NCBI GenBank assembly: GCA_014526335.1
Contig: JACTAT010000049.1
Coordinates: forward strand, 930,001-994,000
DNA: 64,000 nt
From: Chrysaora quinquecirrha
Lineage: Eukaryota; Cnidaria; Scyphozoa; Semaeostomeae; Pelagiidae
Direction: 5' to 3'
In this document: piece by piece, positions 56,245 to 64,000 of the stretch
Layout: every line of letters starts with the position of its first letter
Numbering within the stretch: the first letter of the stretch is position 1
Program-made: the position numbers and the translations under genes
Notes under the pieces: model-generated
The model's input: the letters and a program-made list of their open reading frames with translations, nothing else
Told to the model about the DNA's origin: nothing
The model's database searches: none

Positions 56245-59105
56245 GAGTGATAATCACTAAGTTGTTTGGGGTGTACAACTCAAGAAAGTTTGGAAAAGCA
56301 TGAAAAGTTATGTCAGGCCCCTCAAGCTGTTGGATATCCCCGAGATACAGAATTAAAGTTTGAACATTTCAAACATCAGAGCTGGCTACCATTTATCATC
56401 TATGCAGCTACTGAATCCATTCTGGAAAGCTCAAACAGAAGAGCTGCTTATCAAGAACACAAGCCGATCAGTTATTGCATTTATGTCAAATCAATCGATG
56501 ATAGATGGCAACAACCGTTGGAATGTTATACTGTTGAAGACTGCATGGAGGTGTTGATGAATCGACTAGATGAATTGAATGAGAAAATCCAAGCAGTGTT
56601 TAAGAAAACCATGCCGATGATTATATTAACACCCAAAGAAAATGCAAGACATGATATGGCTACACACTGCTATTGCTGCAAGCAGCTATTTGATGACAAG
56701 GGCAGAAAGAAAGTCAAAGATCATTGCCACATTACATGGAAATACAGAGGTCCAGCTTGTAAGTATTGCACTTTTAATCATCTGAATATAATAGCAAACA
56801 CTCACATGATTCCGAAGACTGCATGGAGGTGTTGATGAATCGAAAGGGTATGTACGTCTTCCACAATCTGAAAGGGTATGACATGCATCATGTCCTGAAG
56901 AATTTGAAAGGCAGAAATACAAAGGTCATTGCCAATTCGAAAGAAAAGATCATGACTGCACAGATTGGTGCTCATACTGATGTGAATGAAGATGGTAAGG
57001 AAAGAAATATTTATGGGATCAAATACTTTGACTCCTTTGCATTTCTGAGTACAAGTTTGGCAACACTAGCTGGCAACCTATGAAAAGAACAATTTGTCTC
57101 TGTCAAAGGCTACCTACATGATGAGATTACTCAACAACAGTATCCTGAGGTACCGAGAAATGAACAGGAAAGAGTCGCAGAATTGAAAAGAGAACGTCAA
57201 GGCATGTTTGAACCTGGTGTGGCATGCTTAAACCCGCTAAAAGATGAACATGTTCAAGACTATAGAAATTGGAAAATACCATCAAGGAGAGATTTGACAG
57301 ATGCTGAAGCTGAAGAAGTTGAGAGAGCATTTGAGTTGCTGACAAGAAAAGGTGTTTATCCCTACGATTGGGTGGATAGAGCAGAGAAAATGGAAGAAAC
57401 ATCTCTATCACTGAAAGAAGCATTTTACAACAAACTCAATGATTCTGACATCAGTGATGAAGATTATGAAGATGCTCAGCAGGTTTGGCAATTCTTCAAC
57501 TGTCAGACTTTTCAAGATAATCATAAACTGTACTTGAAAACCGATGTGTTGCTGTTGACTGATATATTCGAATCGTTCAGAGCACAAAGTCTGAAATTCT
57601 ACAGACTCGACCCTGCAAATTATCTAACTGCTCCTTCGCTGGCCTGGGATGCAATGCTGAAGATGACCGGTGTGAAGCTGGAATTGTTATCCGAAGAAAA
57701 GATGGACATTCTAGTTATGATTGAAGATGGCATTTGTGGTGGTGTCTTGATAGCAGTGAAACAGCATGCTAAATCAACAGAAAACAACACATTGATGTAT
57801 CTGGATGCAAACAATCTCTATGGATGGGCAATGTCGCAACAAATGCGCTATGGTGGTTTCAAGCAGTTTACACAAGAAGAAATCAGAAATACAGACATCA
57901 ATGCTTTGCTGACAAGATCGAATGAAGATGTTGGTTATATTCGTAAAGTCGATTTGGAATATCCAGCCGAGTTACACGATCATCATGCAGATCTACCATT
58001 GGCGCTGCAAAGATTGCAAGTTCAAGAAGACATGCTATCAGAACATCAAAAGAACGCTCACAAAGAACTTTTCAATGGAAAAAAGTGTAAGTCAACAACA
58101 AAGCTAAAACCAAATCTATTCAACAAAGAAGAATACCTCATGCATGAAAGAAATTTGAAGCAATGTTTGGAATTGGGTTTGAAGCTGACAAAAGTTCATG
58201 AAATCATTGAACTCAAGCAAAGTCTATGGCTGAAATAATACATTGATTTTAATACCCAGAAGAGAACACATGCAAGAAACAACTTTGAAAAAGATCTGTT
58301 CAAGTTGATGAACAATTCCATGTTTGGGAAGACGATGGAAAATGTTTGAAATCATTGACGTTTTGGAATCTGTACTGATGGAGAAGTCTTGAGAAAATGG
58401 GTAAGAAATCCAAACTTTTACGGAGTAATTGAAATCAATGAAGACACGCTTTTGGTTGAGAAAAAGTTGAGGAAAGTTACACTCAACAAACCAATGTATA
58501 TTGGTTTCAGCATATTGGATATTAGCAAAACATTGATGTATGATTTCCACTACAACTTTGCAAAGCCAAACCTTCCAAAAGTTGAGCTATGCTACATGGA
58601 TACTGATAGTTTCATTTACGACATACAAATGTCTAAAGGTCAAGTTGATAAAGTATTGAAAGATCACGAAGATGGATTCGATTTCCGCAATTATGATAAA
58701 GAACATCCAAATTACTCTACAAGAAACAAGAAAGTTATCGGGAAAATGGAAGATGAGCTTGGTGGTGTGGGAATGAAAGAATTTGTTGGATTGAGATCAA
58801 AGATGTATAGCTGTCGAATCGATGATGGAAATACAATCAAAAGAGCAAAAGGAATCAAAAAGTATGTTGTGAAAAAGCAAATGAAGCATGAAGATTATGT
58901 GAAATGTTTGATGGAAATGAGAGCAGATGCACACATTCAACGCAACATTGAATCACACTGTCACACCATCTACACAACGGAAAGAAAAAAGACATCGCTG
59001 AATCCCTTTGACGGTAAAAGATACATTCTTGACGATGGATTTAACACGCTGACATATGGGCATTATTCGCTAGAAAGACGCTGTGAAGAAGAAAACATTG
59101 ATTGA
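56245..59105 (+). pseudogene. POLB: Polinton/Maverick protein-primed DNA polymerase B (5'-truncated, several breaks)
   Basis: Replicates the element from protein-primed ends. Three main open blocks: 56266-56835, 56823-57083 and 57183-58238, then 58389-59105. Visible motifs: a Cys/His segment around HCYCCKQLF and KVKDHCHI; exonuclease FHNLKGYDMHHVL (Exo II) and YLKTDVLLLTDIF (Exo III); polymerase YLDANNLYGWAMS (motif A), [13 protein letters not shown] (motif B) and CYMDTDSFIYDI (motif C, catalytic D-T-D). Breaks: a 30-bp duplication with frame change at 56814-56843, a frame change near 57083, a TAA at 58236-58238, and stops between 58346 and 58390. The N-terminus (primer-protein side) is missing at the LINE junction. 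Polintons are virus-like integrated elements of animals. Confidence 0.9.
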
Positions 59106-59228
59106 ACTGTTTTAATTAACTATTTGAACATTATTCTAAACTAAACTGTTGTAACCAAATTCTAAACTGATTTAACAAACTGTTGTAAAATTATTCTAAA
59201 CTATTGTAACAAACTGTTTTAACAAACT
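59106..59228. repeat. AT-rich intergenic repeat between convergent Polinton genes
   Basis: Repeats of TTCTAAACT and GTAACAAACTGTT words. It separates the 3' ends of the polymerase (plus) and the protease (minus) and may supply termination signals for both. Confidence 0.5.
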
Positions 59229-59678
59229 TTAATTATATCTTCGTTTAACATAGTTGTAAACAAATAAATCATTATCTAACTTGTTCTGAATGTTGAAATA
59301 TTTATTAATCATTGAGTTCATTGAAACATTTTTTGTTCTATTAATTAGAAAGAATATGCAATGTTGTCCACATGTAGCAGTCTCATAGGATTGAACTTGA
59401 ACCTTGTTATAAGCGAGCTTGAACGGACTAATAAAGTCTAGAAATTCTTTCAACAAAGGAGGTTCACCAAACGAATCATAGAAATCCAATCGACCATCAT
59501 CAGCAATATAGACAGCTACCCAGTGGGTTCCTTTACCAGTAAAATAATCTTCATTGAAAATAAATGAACAAGGTAGAGAATGAATGTCTATGTTTTTTAT
59601 TTCATTTTTCCCGAATACACCATGGAAATGAGGTAGCTTTTCACAGTTATTAATCGTTATATCATCCATAATTACCAA
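59229..59678 (-). CDS. PRO: Polinton adenain-like cysteine protease
   Basis: An intact 149-residue frame. GTHWVAVYI carries the catalytic His, DFYDSFGEPP the Asp region, and YETATCGQHCIFFL the Gln-x5-Cys pattern; the second Cys fits the nucleophile. This is the adenovirus-protease/Ulp1-related fold, which in Polintons is thought to mature capsid proteins. It overlaps the end of the capsid gene upstream by 7 bp (59672-59678), so the two look co-transcribed. It is slightly short for the family but ends at a natural stop. The only gene in the Polinton remnant without a visible lesion. Confidence 0.85.
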   Translation of the reverse strand: MVIMDDITINNCEKLPHFHGVFGKNEIKNIDIHSLPCSFIFNEDYFTGKGTHWVAVYIADDGRLDFYDSFGEPPLLKEFLDFISPFKLAYNKVQVQSYETATCGQHCIFFLINRTKNVSMNSMINKYFNIQNKLDNDLFVYNYVKRRYN

Positions 59679-60470
59679 TCTCCAATGACGTTTTTATGAC
59701 TATCAATTTGAATGACCCTATCAAATTCACCCAAAATTACAATGTTCATTAAACTGTCAACAGCGTTTGCAAAATTTATACTTATTCTCAGATTACGCTC
59801 TCTTTTAAGCAAATATTGCTCATATGCACAGTTTCCTTTTGGTGTCAAATCAAACCCATAGATTGCCGATCCTTGTTTGAATCTATCGTAATCAATTAGG
59901 CTAGGTAAATTATTCAAACTGGTCACCAAGCAACTGTAGGCATCAAAGTAATCATCATCATCATAATTCAATCTTAGAGGTGGGGTTATTTCTTGATTGT
60001 CAATAGTCACTTGAATGGCAGAAACAGAAACATGTTCAAACTCAAACGGATTTCCTTCATCCACTTCATTGAATGATGAGTTATCGACCAGCACAAAAAA
60101 CAATCTGTTTGGTATCTTTCCATTGAAAACATTATCTTGAACCCAACTGGTTGTTACGGTATTGATTAAGTAGCTTGCCATGTGAGGTTGACACACTGAG
60201 TATATTGGGTTAGTTTTCATCAGCGTTCTTTCAATTCCTTTCAATACATCATCTTTAACATGTGTGTGGCGAAGCACCAGTTTCACTTCGGAAATGTACA
60301 GACGTGAAGTGTTTCCAGTCTTCCTCATCAAACAAAACACATCACTGTTTTGACTCAATCGCCATTGAAGACGAACACCAGGCAGCAAGTATTTGCTTTT
60401 ATTGCAAATGTTAACATGCAGTTTTGTCAACACTTTAACCTTTTCACTATAATCAAATGGTGCAGATCTT
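59672..60470 (-). pseudogene. Polinton capsid protein (F54H12.2-like), 5' part cut off by hAT insertion
   Basis: An open minus-strand frame. The annotated start near 60433 is a GTG inside a longer frame that stays open to 60470, exactly where the hAT terminal repeat starts. Segments such as SKYLLPGVRLQWRLSQNSDV, YFDAYSCLVTSLNN and GFDLTPKGNCAYEQYLLKRE match the C-terminal half of the family named after C. elegans F54H12.2, regarded as the double-jelly-roll major capsid protein of Polintons. The N-terminal ~200 residues should lie beyond the hAT element outside the window. The family call is from memory of the fold-bearing segments and is confident in this context. Confidence 0.78.
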
Positions 60471-60515
60471 CAGGGGCGGATCCAGGGTTTTTGGCGAGGG
60501 GTGCGGAAGGGGGGT

Positions 60516-60534
60516 CTGGGGGCGTAGCCCCCAG
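60516..60534. repeat. Subterminal hairpin of the hAT element
   Basis: CTGGGGGC-GTA-GCCCCCAG, a perfect GC-rich palindrome about 45 bp inside the terminus. Possibly a transposase-binding or structural element (inference). Confidence 0.7.
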
Positions 60535-61540
60535 AAAATTTTTTGGGACCACGCCCTTCAAACTCTCGGGAAACGCCCATTTTCAAACTTTTATTGGTGG
60601 CCAACGCCCATTTTAAAGACCCAGAATTAAGCCTTTTCCAGCAGCAACATCTAAATTCGCGCCGATGTGTCGTCGAAGGCAGAATAAAAACAAAATTAAC
60701 TGGTCGTATACCATTAACAAAGAACTTTTAGGGCTTCGCCCTTTATTAAGTAACAAAAACTGACTCCTACTAGCAAAAGCAAGTGCAAATTATACGAATT
60801 TACTAGATTGTACGATATAGTGATTTGAAAGTGTGTAAAATACGGTACATTTCCAACAAAATTGCATGAAACATTACAAACTTCTAAAAATAGACATACT
60901 ATGCTTTCAGCTAGGCAATAACATAGTTTGCATTAAAAAACCAGTATGCTTGGGGAAATTGACAGTTTTTCCTGTGCTTTTACTAGCTTTTGCTTATTTG
61001 GTTGCAGTTCCATTAATAAATAACTCATATAAAGATATACCGTAGAAACATCAAAAAAGCAATGAAAATAAAATCTATTTAGAAATTGTTCAGCTTTTGA
61101 AAATTAACTCATCAAAATCATCAGCATTATTTAGAATGCTCTATTGTTGTTATGATTTTCCTTATTACTGCACACACCACAGAACTGGCAAGTCGTTTCT
61201 ACCTTACTCTTTTGAAATTAACCAGGTTTCATCTTCACTCCGATAAAAAAATTCATTTTACGCCTGGTAGCGCAAAACAGTATGGAAATGAATGGAATCC
61301 TATAGTCTAAAAGCACATAAACTAAAGGAAATTAATGGCTTTGCATTCAAAAACAAAAGCAGAGTGAGCTCAAAATTTCTTAGTCCACGGAAGATGGGTG
61401 ACTATGTTTCAATACATAACAAGACACTCTGAATTAGCAGATAGCAAGAAATATTTACAGATATAATACATAGCGAAGAACTTGTGAAACACTTTTATAC
61501 AATTCTTCGATATCACGAGAACGACGTAGAAACAGGATGC

Positions 61541-64000
61541 TCAACAATTGGTTCGTGCACCGGCATACTCATTTTCCGGATCAGTATTTAGAATGTCGAT
61601 CAATTTCATTCTTCTGGGATGGCGCCTTGCAAAAACATCGATTACTTCGTCAGCATCAAGTTCAATATCACGATGGACATTGATGAGAGACAGCCCATTA
61701 AGCCTGTTCTGAGACATTGTGTTGCGAAGATAGGTTTTGACTCTACGAAGCACAGAAATTGACCGCTCGCATGTGCAAGTTGTAACAGGTAGCGTTGCCA
61801 AGATCTGAAGTGCGGTGTAAATGTTCGGAAAAGTCAATTTATCAGTTTTTGGCAAAAGATGCGTAAGAGTAGTTGGAGGAGCACCTTGTGCTGCAGTCCA
61901 ATGATCTTCCCACATTTTAAGCTCGGTTTTAATGTAGCGCGGTTCTGGAAGATCATCAAAGCATTCCTTAAGGAAAGAGCTGAATTTATTTTTCCATTCG
62001 ATATTACAGACAACTTTATTAGGGAAAGCATAAAAACCATTGAAAACTGCCAAATTCCTCTCCGAAAAACGGGTCTCAACCTGAGTGACAAGGTGATCAA
62101 GAAATGGCACTGATATTGCTCTCTCATAATATTGAGATACAGATTCTGCAGGTATATTAACACGATGTGCCTGTTTTCGAATAACACGAGGTCTAGATGG
62201 AACTCTTCCGACTTTTTCGGCTAGTTCGACAGCTTCGGTAAATGCATTTGTGTGAGTTTCGTAAACTTCGGATCGCAACCGTCTTAAGGATGCATAAAGC
62301 AAAGTGATCTTGTCATGCGAGGCAACAACATCCAATTCAACAGTTTGAAGTTGCTTTCTTAGAGGTCTTGTGACCTCAAGAATCCGTGAAACTACCGTCA
62401 GAACAAGGATGAATTGAAATTGCGTTATAGAATGGAATAGTGATTCAGCATCGGTGACAGAGTTCGAGTTCCAAGAACGTGACTCGTTTAGTCTGATTAT
62501 TTCAAGAGCTGCTACAACAGCTTCGAAGACTTCAATGAAAACTTCCAAGCCGTCCAGTCTAGCAACCCATCGGGTGCGACAGACATCTAAGAGCTTCAAA
62601 TGGCGAGCTTTAGGAAGCAAGGCCTTTATCTGGCTTTTCAGAAGATCAAAACGCTTTAGGTGAGCACCAAAGAATTCTGAAATGACTCGAACCTGCCCCC
62701 ATCATGTTTCGAGCTAACTGGATGTTACAGGCAGATGCTACACACAAATTTAAGACATGCGATCCGCAATGAACATATGGAGCTTTTTGGTATCTGCTCT
62801 GTATGCGAGTAGCAGCACCAGAACATCTACCTGCCATATTCCCTGCACCATCGTATCCCTGACCTCTACAATATTGCATATCAAGACCGATATCTTTCAC
62901 AGCTTTCAAAATAGTTTGAGAAATGGCTTCCCCTGTCATTCCTTCGTTACAAGGTATGAAACCCATGAATTCCTCTCGAATTTCAGCGTTCCCGTCAACA
63001 AACCGAATAACAAGAGGCATTTGCTCGATGTTGCTCACATCAGCAGCCTCATCTGCAAGTATTGAGAAATACTTAGCAGACTTAATTTCTGCACAAATTT
63101 TCGATACAATAAGCTCACCGCATATATTTATAATCTCATTTTGTGTGGTCTTGGAACGATATGTGCAATTTTTTGGTCCTTTTGCAAGATGTTCCTCAAA
63201 CAAGAAATTTAAGCCACAACGAACCAAGAATTTGAGAATTTCCTGCAAATTTCCAGGATTGTTCTTCTCATCATCGTAATACTTAGAATCGTCCCGATGT
63301 CCTCGCAGGGCAGTATTCATTCGACCACAAAGAATTATAGCATAGATTATTGGCTTCAACTTTTCTCTGTTCTTTCGGACCTGTTCATCAATTTTCTCAT
63401 TTAGCTGGACATCAATTGACTTAACCTTATGCTCCATATATTGGCGAAACCCTACTGCTCTTAAGGTAGCAGCCTCATGCACTTTGGACTTTTCTGTGTG
63501 GTGTTTAAATTTCTCGAGTGCCTTTGACCATTGTGTAAAAGGTGATTTGAAAAGATGGTCAAGCTTGTTTGCACCATTAGTGCTCTCATCAGCAATACCA
63601 AAAAGAACACAGTTAATGCAAAAAGCTCCATCAAGACACTGAGAATAAACAAGCCAAGGAAATCGAGACAGCCATGAAGCCTGAAATTTTCTACCCGAAG
63701 AACCTTTTGGGAATTGAAAATCAGACTCTGGCTTCCGGTGATTGACAAGCAGATCATATTTCTCTACCTCACTTAGCTTATTGCATGTTTCATAGATGTA
63801 TCCAATATCATTTATTGTTCCAGATGAAACAAAGGTGTTAGACTTACTATCTGCAGCAACTATGTCCTTGTTTTGAACAAGATCAACAGAACTAACAACA
63901 GATTTCTCAATTATGCTCTGATTTATATCAAGAGTGGAAACAGCACTAGAAATTGGAGCTTCAATGGTTTCATTTTTTATTATGACAGGAACATTTTTGT
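61541..64000 (-). CDS. hAT-family transposase, one frameshift, N-terminus outside the window
   Basis: Open from the window edge to 62646. Order: a TTF-type zinc finger (FCINCVLFG ... KHHTEKSKVH, about 63480-63640); a DUF4371-like region with YFSILADEAADVSNIEQM, carrying an Asp that fits the first catalytic acid; and GQGYDGAGNMAGRC (second acidic motif region). A single-base shift in the G-run at 62695-62700 moves the reading to 61541-62620, which continues LLPKARHLKLLDVCRTRWVA and ends with the hAT dimerisation domain around CERSISVLRRVKTYLRNTM. At least 810 residues. It resembles the '52 kDa repressor of PKR inhibitor'-like hAT group. The lack of other damage suggests recent activity, or an assembly error at the G-run. 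Confidence 0.88.

Larger units (their letters stand above)
60471..64000 (-). mobile_element. hAT transposon, left end and transposase (continues past the window)
   Basis: The terminus starts at 60471 with CAGGGGCGGATCCAGG, the kind of end found in many animal hAT elements. The candidate 8-bp target duplication is CAGATCTT (60463-60470); the partner is outside the window. A perfect 8-bp hairpin with GTA loop lies at 60516-60534. The transposase is transcribed toward this end. Between 60535 and 61540 there is only AT-rich untranslated sequence. It has interrupted the Polinton capsid frame, so it is younger than the Polinton. Confidence 0.88.

Noticed and set aside
61859..63279. Plus-strand frames across the hAT region
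   Set aside because: They are complements of the transposase coding strand without homology of their own.

Overview
This is a 64 kb stretch of an AT-rich metazoan genome that is almost entirely transposon debris. No complete host gene and no confident RNA gene is visible. GT-AG introns, piggyBac, hAT, MULE, Penelope-like, Ty3/gypsy, LINE and Polinton remains, and several uncharacterised multi-copy families I associate with cnidarian genomes point to a cnidarian or similar marine invertebrate. The species cannot be fixed from the sequence.

Layout. 0-0.8 kb: broken tyrosine recombinase. 2.3-7.8 kb: gene-free block bounded by two ~181-bp direct repeats, holding a 275-bp repeat pair and a ~95-bp tandem array. 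9.4-9.7 kb: fragment of an unrecognised family. 11.4-22.7 kb: a complete but dead MULE DNA transposon with 9-bp target-site duplications, 20-bp terminal inverted repeats and a nine-exon gene (MULE transposase, SWIM finger, Ulp1-type protease, PHD finger). A 3.5-kb foldback-like element carrying a LINE fragment is nested in its 3' end. 24.0-25.5 kb: a second MULE scrap and half a piggyBac transposase. 25.5-28.6 kb: two head-to-head Penelope-like copies, each with a candidate hammerhead ribozyme at its outer 3' end, and a minisatellite inside one reverse transcriptase.

28.6-33.8 kb: relics of two uncharacterised families around a ~150-bp tandem repeat. 34-38 kb: essentially empty. 38.3-42.7 kb: a LINE interrupted by a piggyBac transposase. 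42.9-45.7 kb: a HIRAN-like fragment, a 182-bp tandem repeat and the GIY-YIG end of another Penelope-like element. 45.7-47.3 kb: an unknown zinc-ribbon family. 49.0-50.9 kb: a HECT ligase pseudogene split by a solo LTR. 51.6-54.7 kb: a Ty3/gypsy gag-pol truncated in integrase. 54.7-56.2 kb: a LINE with an internal inversion. 56.2-60.5 kb: a Polinton/Maverick remnant (protein-primed DNA polymerase B, adenain-like protease, capsid protein), cut by a hAT transposon that runs off the window at 64 kb. The hAT transposase has a single visible frameshift and looks like the youngest element here.

The genes do not form a pathway. The information lies in the nesting order, the insertion scars and the self-cleaving RNA candidates.
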